From: Methylonatrum sp040877625
GTDB lineage: Bacteria; Pseudomonadota; Gammaproteobacteria; Nitrococcales; Aquisalimonadaceae
NCBI GenBank assembly: GCA_040877625.1
Contig: JBBDNK010000011.1
Coordinates: forward strand, 1-64,000
Length of the DNA stretch: 64,000 nucleotides
Direction: 5' to 3'
Part shown: piece by piece, positions 15,640-25,282 of the stretch
How positions within the stretch are numbered: the stretch's first letter is position 1
How the letters are laid out: every line of letters begins with the position of its first letter
Position numbers and translations under genes: made by a program
Notes under the pieces: model-generated
What the model saw: the letters and a program-made list of their open reading frames with translations, nothing else
What the model was told of the DNA's origin: nothing
The model's database searches: none

Positions 15640-18348
15640 ATGACGACCAATGTGCCGGAACCCGTCAATACCATGCCTGTCGATACCCTGCTGTTCGATC
15701 CCGAAGAACTGGATACCCGGATTGCCGCCGGTGAAAATGCCATTCGCGTTTTCCGGGAGTGCCGTGAACACGGCGACGCCATGCTCAAGGGGCGCTTCCG
15801 CGAGGGCACCCCTGCCCGGGTGCTGGTACCCATGCGTGCCTGGCTCATGGATCAATTGCTGGTTCGCGCCTGGGCACAGATCATGGATGGCGACCCCGCC
15901 ATGGCGCTGGTTGCGGTCGGGGGGTACGGCCGTGGTGAACTGCATCCGGGCTCCGACATCGACCTGATGATTCTGCTGGATGGCGCCTGCGAGGGCAGCC
16001 GCGCGGAGAACGTCGAACGCTTCCTGACCTTCCTCTGGGATATCGGCCTGGAGGTCGGACACAGCGTGCGCACCGTCGATGAGTGCATTTCCGAGGCCAG
16101 CCAGGACATCACCATCACCACCAATCTGATGGAGTCCAGACTGCTGGCCGGGCCGAACCCGCTCTACCAGCGGATGCTGGATACAACCGGGCCCGCCTGC
16201 ATCTGGCCGAGCCGGCGGTTTTTCGAAGCGAAACTTGCCGAACAGCTTGCCCGCCATGAGAAATACCACGACACGGCCTACAATCTGGAACCCAACCTGA
16301 AGGAAAGCCCTGGCGGGCTCAGGGACATTCACATGGTCGGATGGGTGGCCAAGCGCCATTTCGGCGCCGACACTCTGCACGACCTCGTTGATCAGAAATT
16401 TCTTACCGAACGCGAGTACCAGGATCTCATCGCCGGCCAGAATTTTCTCTGGGACATCCGCTTCGCGCTTCACGCCCTGACCGGCCGGCGCGAGGATCGG
16501 CTTGTGTTCGATCACCAGACCACGCTTGCCAAGCAGTTCGGCTACGCCGACCAGCCTCATACCCTGGCGGTGGAGCAGCTCATGCAGCGCTATTACCGCA
16601 CGGTCATGGAGTTGAGCCGTCTCAACGAGATGCTGCTTCAGCTGTTCCAGGAAGTCATTCTCTACGGTGACGACAACGAACCTCCGCAGCTCATCAACAA
16701 GCGGTTTCAGGCGCGCAAGGGCTTTATTGAAGTCACCCACGCCAATGTGTTTCGGCGCTATCCGTTCGCACTGCTGGAGGTATTTCTGCTGATGCAGCAG
16801 CACCCGGAGCTCAAGGGTGTACGGGCATCGACAATCCGCCTGATCCGCAATCACCGGGATCTCGTCGACGAACGCTTCCGGCGCGACCTGCGCTGCCGCA
16901 GCCTGTTCATGGAAATCCTGCGCCAGCCGCAGGGCATCACCCATGAAATGCGCCGCATGCATCGCTACGGCCTGCTCGGGCGTTATATACCCGCTTTCGG
17001 CATGATCACCGGGCGCATGCAGTACGACCTGTTCCATGCCTATACCGTGGACTCGCACACCCTGTTCGTCATTCGCAACCTGCGCCGGTTCGCGCTGGCG
17101 AAGCACGCGGACGAGCTGCCCTTCTGCAGCACCATCATGCATCGCCTGCCGAAGCCGGAATTGCTCTATCTGGCCGGCATCTTCCACGACATTGCCAAGG
17201 GCCGCGGCGGCGATCACTCTGAACTGGGCAGCGAGGATGCTTACAGGTTCTGCATAGATCACGGCTTGAGCCGCTACGACGCGCGCTTCGTCTCCTGGCT
17301 TGTGCGCCAGCACCTGCTGATGTCGATGACCGCCCAGCGCAAGGATATTTCCGACCCGGACGTGATCAATGACTTCGCTCACCAGGTCGGAGACCGTACC
17401 CGGCTGGATTATCTTTACCTGCTGACCGTGGCGGATATACGCGCCACCAACCCGGGCCTGTGGAATTCCTGGAAGGACTCCCTGCTGCTGGAGCTGTTCA
17501 CGCTGACCAACCGCGCGCTTCGCCGCGGCCCCGAACACCCCATGGATACCCAGGAACTGGTTCGTGAGACCCAGCAGCAGGCCCGGCGCCGGCTAAAGGT
17601 CATGGGGCTGCATCACATGAAGGTCAAATCGATCTGGCGCGATTTCACCGACGACTATTTTCTGCGCTACTCGGCGGAGGAGATCGCATGGCACACGGCA
17701 GCCATCGCCAAATGTGATGACAAGGACCTGCCGCTGGTCCTGATCGAACCCCACAGCGCCCGCGGCGGCACCGAAGTTTTCGTCTACGCCCGTGACCGGG
17801 ACTACCTGTTCGCCCTCACCGCCACGGCCCTGGATCGGTTGAATCTGAACATCCAGGATGCCCGGATCATCACCACGGAGAATGGCCATACGCTGGACAG
17901 CTACCTGGTGCTGGAAGACGACGGTCACCCGGTCAGAACACCCGGCCGCCAGAAAGAGATTATTTCCCGCCTGAAGGAGGGGCTGACTCAGGACAAACTC
18001 GACCCGCCCGCCCGGCGCCCGGTTCCCAGGCAGTTGCGACCGTTCAGGATCGGCACGGAAATCAACTTCGCGCAGGACGAGGCCAACGAGCGCACGGTGG
18101 TGGAACTGCTCACCAGCGACCGGCCGGGACTGCTGGCCCGGGTCGGGTTTGCTTTCGCCCGCTGCGGCGTACGCTTGCAGAACGCCAAGATCGCTACCCT
18201 CGGCGCACGCGCCGAAGACGTATTCTTTGTAACCGACCAGAACAATACGCCGATTCTGGACCAGGCCCAGTTCGAGCGTATTCGCGAATCGCTGCTGGAT
18301 CTGCTGGGAGAACGCCCGAATCTGGCAGAACAGGCGAGCGGCTTATAA
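15640..18348 (+). CDS. glnD: PII uridylyltransferase / uridylyl-removing enzyme
   Basis: Nitrogen sensor that adds UMP to PII proteins when nitrogen is short and removes it when glutamine is high. The 902-residue protein shows the nucleotidyltransferase block GGYGRGELHPGSDIDL (94-109), an HD phosphohydrolase domain with HDIAKGRGGDHSELG (about 516-530), and two C-terminal ACT domains (starting near 710 and 819, the latter VVELLTSDRPGLLARV) that bind glutamine. It begins 3 bp after map. A perfect TATAAT (18344-18349) overlaps its stop codon and could serve dapC, but I found no good -35 partner. Confidence 0.97.
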   Translation: MTTNVPEPVNTMPVDTLLFDPEELDTRIAAGENAIRVFRECREHGDAMLKGRFREGTPARVLVPMRAWLMDQLLVRAWAQIMDGDPAMALVAVGGYGRGELHPGSDIDLMILLDGACEGSRAENVERFLTFLWDIGLEVGHSVRTVDECISEASQDITITTNLMESRLLAGPNPLYQRMLDTTGPACIWPSRRFFEAKLAEQLARHEKYHDTAYNLEPNLKESPGGLRDIHMVGWVAKRHFGADTLHDLVDQKFLTEREYQDLIAGQNFLWDIRFALHALTGRREDRLVFDHQTTLAKQFGYADQPHTLAVEQLMQRYYRTVMELSRLNEMLLQLFQEVILYGDDNEPPQLINKRFQARKGFIEVTHANVFRRYPFALLEVFLLMQQHPELKGVRASTIRLIRNHRDLVDERFRRDLRCRSLFMEILRQPQGITHEMRRMHRYGLLGRYIPAFGMITGRMQYDLFHAYTVDSHTLFVIRNLRRFALAKHADELPFCSTIMHRLPKPELLYLAGIFHDIAKGRGGDHSELGSEDAYRFCIDHGLSRYDARFVSWLVRQHLLMSMTAQRKDISDPDVINDFAHQVGDRTRLDYLYLLTVADIRATNPGLWNSWKDSLLLELFTLTNRALRRGPEHPMDTQELVRETQQQARRRLKVMGLHHMKVKSIWRDFTDDYFLRYSAEEIAWHTAAIAKCDDKDLPLVLIEPHSARGGTEVFVYARDRDYLFALTATALDRLNLNIQDARIITTENGHTLDSYLVLEDDGHPVRTPGRQKEIISRLKEGLTQDKLDPPARRPVPRQLRPFRIGTEINFAQDEANERTVVELLTSDRPGLLARVGFAFARCGVRLQNAKIATLGARAEDVFFVTDQNNTPILDQAQFERIRESLLDLLGERPNLAEQASGL

Positions 18349-18389
18349 TGCCCGCCTGACAATACCCGCCCAACAGCCGTGGATACCCC

Positions 18390-19586
18390 ATGAATCCGGA
18401 CCTGGAACGCCTGCAACCGTATCCTTTCGAGCGCCTGCATTCTCTGCTGCAGGGCTGCCAGCCGCCATCCGGGCTTGCGCAGATCAACCTCGGCATCGGT
18501 GAACCGCGCCACCCAACGCCTGAGCCGGTACGAAATGCCCTGCTCAGCCACATCGACGGCCTGAGCAGCTACCCGGCGACCCGCGGCGGAGTGCCGCTGC
18601 GCGAAGCCATCTGCCGGTGGATCACGGGGCGCTTTTCCGTCCCCCCCGCACTGCTGGACCCGGGCCGCCATGTGATCCCCGTCGCCGGCACGCGCGAGGC
18701 CCTGTTCGCCATAGCCCAGGCCGTCGTGGACAGGCAGCGCGACGCGCTGGTCTGCATGCCCAATCCCTTCTACCAGATCTACGAAGGGGCGGCCCTGCTG
18801 GCCGGAGCCGAAGCACGGTTTCTGAATTGCACACGGGAAAATGGCTACCTGCCCGACCTCGACAGCGTCTCCACGGCGGACTGGGACCGCTGTCAGCTGC
18901 TGTACATCTGCTCTCCGGGCAATCCCTCCGGCGCGGTATTGCCTCGCGAGTACGTAAAGCGCGTGCTGCAACTGGCAGACCAGCATGACTTCATCATCGC
19001 CGCGGACGAGTGTTACTCGGAACTCTACCCCGACGAGAACAATCCACCCGCCGGTCTGTTACAGGTTTGCGCAGAAACCGGCCGTGACGATTTCCGGCGC
19101 TGCCTGGTCTTCCACAGTCTGTCCAAGCGCTCCAATGCGCCCGGCCTGCGGTCCGGCTTTGTCGCCGGAGACGCCGCTGTGCTCCAGCAGTTTCTCCGCT
19201 ACCGTACCTACCATGGCTGCGCGCTCCCGGCGCATGTTCAGGCAGCCAGCGTCGCGGCCTGGACCGACGAGCAGCATGTGCGCGAGAATCGCAGCGCTTA
19301 TCGGGAGAAATTTGACGCGGTACTGGAAATTCTGGGTGGGGTAATGGACGTCCGGCGCCCCGACGCCGGCTTCTACCTCTGGCCACGGACACCGTTGGCC
19401 GATACGGAATTCGCCCGCGCGCTGTATGCGCGCGAGCATGTTCGGGTGCTGCCCGGCAGCTATCTGTCCCGACAGGCGAACGGCTTCAATCCCGGCGCCG
19501 GACACATACGAATGGCCCTGGTGGCTACCGTGGATGAATGTGTGGATGCCGCATGGCGCATCCACCGACTTATCAAATCACTTTAG
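18390..19586 (+). CDS. dapC: Succinyldiaminopimelate transaminase
   Basis: PLP aminotransferase of the succinylase branch of lysine/diaminopimelate synthesis, acting between DapD and DapE, whose genes follow. The 398-residue fold-type-I protein has NLGIGEPRHPTPEPV, the substrate-binding YPATRGGVPLREAI, NPSGAVLP, and the PLP lysine K246 in SLSKRSNAPGLRSG. That last motif is typical of the DapC group rather than of aspartate aminotransferases. ATG 18390 follows glnD by 41 bp and ends 15 bp before dapD. Confidence 0.93.
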   Translation: MNPDLERLQPYPFERLHSLLQGCQPPSGLAQINLGIGEPRHPTPEPVRNALLSHIDGLSSYPATRGGVPLREAICRWITGRFSVPPALLDPGRHVIPVAGTREALFAIAQAVVDRQRDALVCMPNPFYQIYEGAALLAGAEARFLNCTRENGYLPDLDSVSTADWDRCQLLYICSPGNPSGAVLPREYVKRVLQLADQHDFIIAADECYSELYPDENNPPAGLLQVCAETGRDDFRRCLVFHSLSKRSNAPGLRSGFVAGDAAVLQQFLRYRTYHGCALPAHVQAASVAAWTDEQHVRENRSAYREKFDAVLEILGGVMDVRRPDAGFYLWPRTPLADTEFARALYAREHVRVLPGSYLSRQANGFNPGAGHIRMALVATVDECVDAAWRIHRLIKSL

Positions 19587-19601
19587 AACAAGGAGCATGG
19601 C

Positions 19602-20420
19602 ATGCAGGACATCAAAACGGTCATCGAAAAGGCCTTCGAACAGCGTGCGGACATCAACCCCCGAACTGCAACCCCGGAGGTCCGCGATGCGGTGGAGAAC
19701 GCCATCGCCATGCTCGACAGCGGCGAGGCACGGGTGGCGGAGAAGTCCGGCGGCGACTGGGTTGTAAACCAGTGGCTGAAGATGGCGGTGCTGCTGTCCT
19801 TCCGTCTGCATGACAATGAGGTCATGCGCACCGGTGCCATCAACTACTTCGACAAGGTGCCGCTGAAGTTCACCGACATGAACAGCCAGCAGTTTCAGGA
19901 AGGCGGCGTGCGGGTGGTACCGCCGGCAGTAGCGCGGCGCGGCTCCTACATTGCCCCGGGCGCGGTGCTGATGCCCTCGTATGTGAACATCGGCGCCCGC
20001 GTCGGCAGCGGCACCATGGTGGACACCTGGGCAACGGTCGGCTCCTGCGCCCAGATCGGTGAGAATGTGCACCTGTCCGGCGGCGTGGGTATCGGCGGCG
20101 TGCTCGAGCCGCTGCAGGCGAACCCGGTCATCATCGAAGACAACTGCTTCATTGGCGCCCGCTCAGAGATCGTCGAGGGCGTGATTGTCGAAGAAGGCGC
20201 CGTCGTCTCCATGGGCGTCTACATAGGCCAGAGCACCAAGATCTACAACCGCGAAACCGGGGAAGTCAGTTACGGCCGCGTTCCCAAGGGCGCCGTGGTG
20301 GTGCCGGGCAGTCTGCCGTCCAGCGACGGCAGCCACAGTCTGTACTGCGCGGTCATTATCAAGCAGGTGGATGCCAGGACGCGCAGCAAGGTGGGCATCA
20401 ACGAACTGCTGCGGCCATGA
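19602..20420 (+). CDS. dapD: Tetrahydrodipicolinate N-succinyltransferase
   Basis: Succinylates tetrahydrodipicolinate, committing it to the diaminopimelate branch. The 272-residue protein has an N-terminal helical domain and a left-handed beta-helix with hexapeptide repeats (about 105-225), including MPSYVNIGARVGSGTMVDTW, VGIGGVLEPLQANPVIIEDN and FIGARSEIVEG. An AAGGAG precedes the ATG. Its stop overlaps the next gene as ATGA. Confidence 0.97.
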   Translation: MQDIKTVIEKAFEQRADINPRTATPEVRDAVENAIAMLDSGEARVAEKSGGDWVVNQWLKMAVLLSFRLHDNEVMRTGAINYFDKVPLKFTDMNSQQFQEGGVRVVPPAVARRGSYIAPGAVLMPSYVNIGARVGSGTMVDTWATVGSCAQIGENVHLSGGVGIGGVLEPLQANPVIIEDNCFIGARSEIVEGVIVEEGAVVSMGVYIGQSTKIYNRETGEVSYGRVPKGAVVVPGSLPSSDGSHSLYCAVIIKQVDARTRSKVGINELLRP

Positions 20421-20764
20421 TCGAGCTGTACGGCATTGGCAACTGCGACACCTGCCGCAAGGCCCGGAAGTACCTGGATGGCATCGGCGCCGGCTACCGG
20501 TTTCACGATCTGCGGGTCGATGGTCTGGACAGGGCGCTGGTGGAACGCTGGCTCGGCAAGGCAGGCGCCGACGCCCTCGTGAACCGGCGCAGCACCACCT
20601 GGCGACAGTTTTCCGAGGCACAGCGTGCGCAGGCCGACGACGACCGCCTGCCCGATCTGCTCGTGCAACATCCGACGCTCGTAAAGCGGCCGGTACTTGA
20701 AGCGGGGGATCAGTGCCTGGTCGGCTTCCGCCAGGCGGAATACGACCAGCTTCCGACGTCCTGA
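20417..20764 (+). CDS. ArsC/Spx-family protein (YffB-like)
   Basis: A 115-residue thioredoxin-fold protein of the arsenate reductase/Spx family. It starts MIELYGIGNCDTCRKARKYL with a CxxC pair (C10, C13) and has the later family block PDLLVQHPTLVKRPVLEAGD. In E. coli the equivalent yffB lies directly upstream of dapE, as here, and E. coli YffB has been described as a glutathione-dependent oxidoreductase-like protein rather than an arsenate reductase. The biochemical role here is not clear. Its ATG overlaps the dapD stop, and it ends 10 bp before dapE. Confidence 0.88.
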   Translation: MIELYGIGNCDTCRKARKYLDGIGAGYRFHDLRVDGLDRALVERWLGKAGADALVNRRSTTWRQFSEAQRAQADDDRLPDLLVQHPTLVKRPVLEAGDQCLVGFRQAEYDQLPTS

Positions 20765-20774
20765 GACAAGCGCC

Positions 20775-21905
20775 ATGTCAGACACACTGGAACTCGCCAA
20801 AACCCTGATTGCCCGACCCTCGGTAACGCCCGAAGACTGCGGCTGCCAGGCGCTGATGCAGGAGCGCCTGGCCGCTTGCGGCTTCCACGGCGAGACACTG
20901 CGGTTCGAAGACGTCACCAACCTCTGGACACGACGCGGCACGCAAGCGCCCCTGCTGGTATTCGCCGGGCATACCGACGTCGTCCCCACAGGCCCCGAAG
21001 GCAGCTGGTCAACGCCCCCGTTCGAGCCGGTCGTGCGCGAAGGAAAGCTCTATGGGCGCGGCGCGGCGGACATGAAAGGAAGCCTCGCCGCCTTTGTCAC
21101 CGCCACCGAGCGCTTTGTCGCGAACCATCCGGATCACCGCGGATCGATCGCGCTGCTGATTACCAGTGATGAAGAAGGCCCCTCGATCAACGGCACCCGA
21201 ATGGTAATGGAAACCTTGCAGACGCGAGGCGAGCACATTGACTGGTGCCTGGTCGGCGAGCCGAGCAGCGAGGTTGAGCTGGCCGATATCGTCAAGATCG
21301 GACGGCGCGGCTCCCTCGGAGGCCGGCTGCTGGTACGCGGCATTCAGGGACATGTGGCCTATCCGCAGAAAGCCCGCAATCCCATCCATGCGCTGGCGCC
21401 GGCGCTGCTGGAACTGACCTCCGCCCGTTGGGATTCCGGTAACGCCAGCTTTCCGCCGACGACGTTTCAGGTCTCCAACCTTAACGCCGGCACCGGAGCC
21501 GGCAATGTGATCCCGGGCGAAGCGGAGCTGCTGTTCAACTTCCGTTTCTCCACCGAGACCACTCCCGAGGAACTACAAGCGACGGTGGAACGAATCCTCG
21601 ACCGCCATGACCTGGACTACACCGTGGACTGGACCCTGTCCGCACGCCCGTTTCTGACGGAATCCGGCGAGCTGGTGGACGCCACTCGGCGGGCCATTCG
21701 CACCGTCACCGGGCGTGAAACCACTCTGTCCACCGTCGGCGGCACATCGGATGGCCGTTTCATCGCCCCGAGCGGCGCGCAGGTGGTGGAACTGGGGCCG
21801 GTGAACGACAGCATTCATCAGATAAATGAACATGTAGAAGTTGCATCATTGGACGGTCTGTCAGAGATTTACGAGCAGATTCTGATAGAACTACTGGCAG
21901 GCTGA
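20775..21905 (+). CDS. dapE: Succinyl-diaminopimelate desuccinylase
   Basis: Di-zinc hydrolase that frees LL-diaminopimelate from its succinyl form. The 376-residue M20-family protein shows the metal and catalytic residues in order: FAGHTDVV (H66, D68), GRGAADMKG (D99) and SDEEG (E133 catalytic, E134), followed by the dimerisation lid domain and a final GPVNDSIHQINEHVE. ATG 20775 gives family length; the open frame upstream overlaps the ArsC-like gene without match. A hairpin 10 bp downstream closes the operon. Confidence 0.97.
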   Translation: MSDTLELAKTLIARPSVTPEDCGCQALMQERLAACGFHGETLRFEDVTNLWTRRGTQAPLLVFAGHTDVVPTGPEGSWSTPPFEPVVREGKLYGRGAADMKGSLAAFVTATERFVANHPDHRGSIALLITSDEEGPSINGTRMVMETLQTRGEHIDWCLVGEPSSEVELADIVKIGRRGSLGGRLLVRGIQGHVAYPQKARNPIHALAPALLELTSARWDSGNASFPPTTFQVSNLNAGTGAGNVIPGEAELLFNFRFSTETTPEELQATVERILDRHDLDYTVDWTLSARPFLTESGELVDATRRAIRTVTGRETTLSTVGGTSDGRFIAPSGAQVVELGPVNDSIHQINEHVEVASLDGLSEIYEQILIELLAG

Positions 21906-21914
21906 CGCAACGGG

Positions 21915-21945
21915 ACACCGATCCATTCGTTGGGTGGATCGGTGT
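21915..21945 (+). terminator. Hairpin terminator after dapE
   Basis: Perfect 11-bp stem ACACCGATCCA / TGGATCGGTGT with a 9-nt loop, followed by a short TT before CATC. The U-tract is poor, but the stem is strong and sits 10 bp after the dapE stop, just before the MFS gene. Confidence 0.55.
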
Positions 21946-21976
21946 TTCATCAGAACTCGCAACCGGATCCGACCTC

Positions 21977-23146
21977 TTGCCTATCATACTTCTCGCCACG
22001 GCGCTGACCTTCGCGACACTGTATGCGCCCCAACCGATCCTGCCGGTGCTGGCGGCACATCACGGATTGACGGCATCGACGACCTCCTTGCTCATTACCG
22101 TCACCATGGTACCAATGGCCGTGGCACCGGTCCTGTATGGCTTGTGGCTTGAGGCCGCATCCGCCCGGCGCATGGTGGTGATAGCGGCCGCGGGGCTGGG
22201 CCTTACTCAACTGCTGTTCGGCCTGGCGCCCGCCTTCAGCATCCTGGTCGCGGCCCGCGGCATCGCAGGGCTGGTGATTCCTGCCATGCTCACGGCGTTG
22301 ATGACCTACCTGGTCGCCACCGCGCCTCCCGGACGGATGGCTCAGGCCCTGGGTGCCTACATTGCCGCCAGCGTCTTCGGTGGCTACGTCGGTCGGCTGT
22401 ATTCCGGATTGATGGCAGAGTGGCTGGGATGGCGGCCGGGATTCCTGCTGCTGGGGCTGGCGCTGCTGATCACCGCTGCGCTCCTGACCCGGCTTGCCGG
22501 TGACCCCCGCACCAGGGCCGAGCAGATCACCGTGTCCATGGCCACCAATGTGCTGCGCCGGCCAGGCGTATTGGCGGGCTATCTGATGACCATTGCCGTC
22601 TTTTTCGTGTTCGCATGCGTGCTGAACCTCCTGCCGTTTCGTATGGTGGCTCTGAGCGCCGACATCAGCGCCACCCAGGTGGCCCTGATGTATACCGGCT
22701 ACCTGGTGGGTCTGCCGGTGGCCTTGGGCTCTGTCTGGCTGGCACGTCGGCTGGGCGGGCAACGCGTGGTGGTGCGCACGGGATTGGTGCTGTACCTGTT
22801 GGGCACACTGCTTTTCGCGGTGCCTTCGGTGCCGTTCACCTTCATGAACATGTTCCTGTTCGCCATTGGCATGTTCATGGTGCACGGCACGACACCGGCA
22901 CTGCTGAACAGCCTCTGCCCGGATCATCGCGGCGTCGTCAACGGTCTGTACCTGTCGTTCTACTACACGGGCGGCGCGATCGGCTCCTGGCTGCCCGGCT
23001 ATCTGTATCGGAGTTTCGGCTGGGACGTGCTGATGGGCGTATTGGGATTGTTAATTGTTCTGGCCATGTTCGCCGCGCGGGCTCTGCCGGCAAACCCGCC
23101 GGCGATGGTCAGCGGTTCGTCAGTTGGACCCGCCGCGCGAAAATAG
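21977..23146 (+). CDS. MFS transporter, drug/sugar exporter type
   Basis: A 389-residue major facilitator protein with about 12 membrane helices. Seen: N-terminal TLYAPQPILPVLAAHHG and the motif LYGLWLEAASARRMVV between helices 2 and 3, both typical of the YnfM-like exporter group. The substrate cannot be read from sequence. The first usable start is a TTG at 21977 (MPIILLATALTF), so the N-terminal tail is very short. There is no ATG or GTG upstream in frame after the dapE hairpin. The 3' end overlaps tmcA, on the other strand, by 27 bp. Confidence 0.82.
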   Translation: MPIILLATALTFATLYAPQPILPVLAAHHGLTASTTSLLITVTMVPMAVAPVLYGLWLEAASARRMVVIAAAGLGLTQLLFGLAPAFSILVAARGIAGLVIPAMLTALMTYLVATAPPGRMAQALGAYIAASVFGGYVGRLYSGLMAEWLGWRPGFLLLGLALLITAALLTRLAGDPRTRAEQITVSMATNVLRRPGVLAGYLMTIAVFFVFACVLNLLPFRMVALSADISATQVALMYTGYLVGLPVALGSVWLARRLGGQRVVVRTGLVLYLLGTLLFAVPSVPFTFMNMFLFAIGMFMVHGTTPALLNSLCPDHRGVVNGLYLSFYYTGGAIGSWLPGYLYRSFGWDVLMGVLGLLIVLAMFAARALPANPPAMVSGSSVGPAARK

Positions 23147-25282
23147 GGGGTCCGAGAGCAGATCGACCGGCGCCCCGGCACGGGCCAGTGTTCTGACCGC
23201 CTGTCTGAGCACCCGGATCACACCCGCGCGCCCCGGCAGCCCGGTCGCTTCGGTCACGGCTTTCCAGCCGCGTCCCTGCAACACACGCAGTACCAGCAGC
23301 TCGGCATCGCCTGGCTGCAGATTGTCCCGCACACCCGGGGATGCCAGACCCCACCAGCTAACGGCGCGCAGGCCGCTCAGCCCGACGCCGAACTCGCGCC
23401 GCCCCCAGGCAAAGCTGACTGCATCTTCCCAGCATGTTCGACCGGGAACCGCGCACTCGGGCGACTGTTCAAGGAGCCGAGACACCAAAGCGGGATCAAG
23501 GTCCCGCAGTGGATCGGTGAGCTGGGCACGGAACTGATTCGAGAAACGGCCACACGCCTCGTCCACCAGGATCTCGGCCCGACCGTCAAGCGCCCGCACC
23601 ATGAGGACGGAATGGGCACCGCTGGCGGCATCCCGCCGTGTTCCCACGCGCACGACTCGCCAGCCGCAGGCCTGCCAGAAGCCGAGCAGATCAGGCGTGA
23701 CCCCGAAGCTGGTGCCGGTCAGAGCCATGTCGCCCGCACCAGCCTGGGCGACGACCGCTTCGACCAGACGGCGGCCGATGCCGCGCCGCTGGCAATCGGG
23801 GTGAACAGCGATGCGCATGATGCGCAACATCGCCATGGTTGGCGCCCGGCGTATGCCGACGTGGGCGGCAAGCGATTGCGGCAACAGATGCCCGTGGGGA
23901 CGTCGTAGCCCCGCCCAGATGGCGTCAGCTCTGGCCGCGTCGAAGCCACCTTCCCGTACAGCCAGCACCGCGCCCACCAGAGCATCCCCGGAAAATGCCG
24001 CATGAATGGTAAGCCGCGGGCCGTCGAGCAGGTTGCGCAGGTCCAGGGGACGGGTGCGGTAGTGTGCCTGCACCAATAAACCGAACAGCTCCTCCAGTAC
24101 CTGCGGATGTTCCAGCAACCAGTCCCGGTCCAACGCCCGAACGGTGATTTCGTTGCCGTCGTCCGGTTCGGGCGATCGGGCCATGGCCGCATCCAGCAGC
24201 AGGGCACGGAAAGTGAAATGCTCCACGGGATCCCGGGGAGCCCATCGCACCGGCGTCTCCAGGTGCAAAGCCCGCCATCCCGGCGCCAGGGTATCCAGTT
24301 GCTTGCGAAAGCGCAGCGCGAAGCCGCGGCCCGTTCCCTCGTAGCCGTGCACCGTGGTGGAAAAGACGACTCTGGGGTAATGTCGCACCAGTTCCACCAG
24401 GCTGGCGACAGGCAGCCCCGCCGCCTCATCCACCAGCAGCAGCTGCGCGCGCGGCCGCTCACTGAGCAGCCTGGCCGGCGCCACATAACGCAGGCCCGGG
24501 ACCGGGCCTGCATGTCTGAATACCGCATCGACGGCCGCAATGTCGGGCGCTGTCACCACGACGTCCGGTTCGCACTGCATTGCCAGGCGATCCACCGCCA
24601 GCCCAAGCGCGGCTGATTTTCCACGCCCACGATCGGCGGTCAGTACCAGCGGCCGCCGCCGATGTCCGGAAACCACTTGCAGCACGGCCTCAACCGCCCG
24701 GGCCTGGTCCGCGGTGCGCCATGGTCCGGTCGGCACCGGCTCCATCGCATCGCCCACCGAAGGTTGTGTTACCGGCAGGGCATGGCCCTCGCGGACGATG
24801 ACGGCATGGGTATCCGCTTCAAGAACCTGGACCAGTCGGCGGATGAATCGTCCGCTCATCTCTTTGGGGTCGACGCCGTCCATGCTGATACGGCGCAGTT
24901 CGGGGTCCGGCCAATCGGACCATTGCTCCAGCGGGGGCGTCACCAGCACCACAAGCCCCGCTTCAGTGACCATACCCGTGGCGGCGCCGAATGCGTCCGG
25001 ATCGAATCCGGACCAGGCATCGACAACGAGCAGCCCGGTCTCCGAACCGAGCAGGCGCAGGACTTCTCGCCCTGTCAGGCCCTCAATGCCATTCGGTGCA
25101 GAATTACCGACCCATACACGCGTCGAAGACGAATATCCTTGGCAGAGGGCCACAGCATGACCCAGGCCCCACTCCCTGCTCCCGCTCAGCACCAACAGGC
25201 GCCGGTGCCCGGCCTGGGCCGCCTGGTCGCGCAGGGTCTGGATCAGAGCGCGCAGCGCCGCACCGTCCGCCGCCGAAGTCAT
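23120..25282 (-). CDS. tmcA: tRNA(Met) cytidine acetyltransferase
   Basis: Acetylates the wobble cytidine of elongator tRNA-Met (ac4C34) using acetyl-CoA and ATP. The 720-residue protein (E. coli 671) has an N-terminal helicase-like domain with Walker A TADRGRGKSA (215-224) and LLLVDEAAGLP, followed by a GNAT domain with IAVHPDCQRRGIGRRLV, and a C-terminal tRNA-binding tail. Its ATG overlaps the stop of the YkgJ-like gene as ATGA. The 3' ends of tmcA and the MFS gene overlap by 27 bp in convergent orientation. Confidence 0.94.
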   Translation of the reverse strand: MTSAADGAALRALIQTLRDQAAQAGHRRLLVLSGSREWGLGHAVALCQGYSSSTRVWVGNSAPNGIEGLTGREVLRLLGSETGLLVVDAWSGFDPDAFGAATGMVTEAGLVVLVTPPLEQWSDWPDPELRRISMDGVDPKEMSGRFIRRLVQVLEADTHAVIVREGHALPVTQPSVGDAMEPVPTGPWRTADQARAVEAVLQVVSGHRRRPLVLTADRGRGKSAALGLAVDRLAMQCEPDVVVTAPDIAAVDAVFRHAGPVPGLRYVAPARLLSERPRAQLLLVDEAAGLPVASLVELVRHYPRVVFSTTVHGYEGTGRGFALRFRKQLDTLAPGWRALHLETPVRWAPRDPVEHFTFRALLLDAAMARSPEPDDGNEITVRALDRDWLLEHPQVLEELFGLLVQAHYRTRPLDLRNLLDGPRLTIHAAFSGDALVGAVLAVREGGFDAARADAIWAGLRRPHGHLLPQSLAAHVGIRRAPTMAMLRIMRIAVHPDCQRRGIGRRLVEAVVAQAGAGDMALTGTSFGVTPDLLGFWQACGWRVVRVGTRRDAASGAHSVLMVRALDGRAEILVDEACGRFSNQFRAQLTDPLRDLDPALVSRLLEQSPECAVPGRTCWEDAVSFAWGRREFGVGLSGLRAVSWWGLASPGVRDNLQPGDAELLVLRVLQGRGWKAVTEATGLPGRAGVIRVLRQAVRTLARAGAPVDLLSDPLFSRGGSN

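Noticed and set aside
15112..17538. 808-codon open frame on the minus strand
   Set aside because: Lies antisense to map and glnD, both certain genes; composition and lack of family motifs mark it as a shadow of GC-rich coding sequence.
18344..18349. Perfect TATAAT overlapping the glnD stop as a dapC promoter
   Set aside because: No acceptable -35 at 16-18 bp; noted in the glnD entry but not called.
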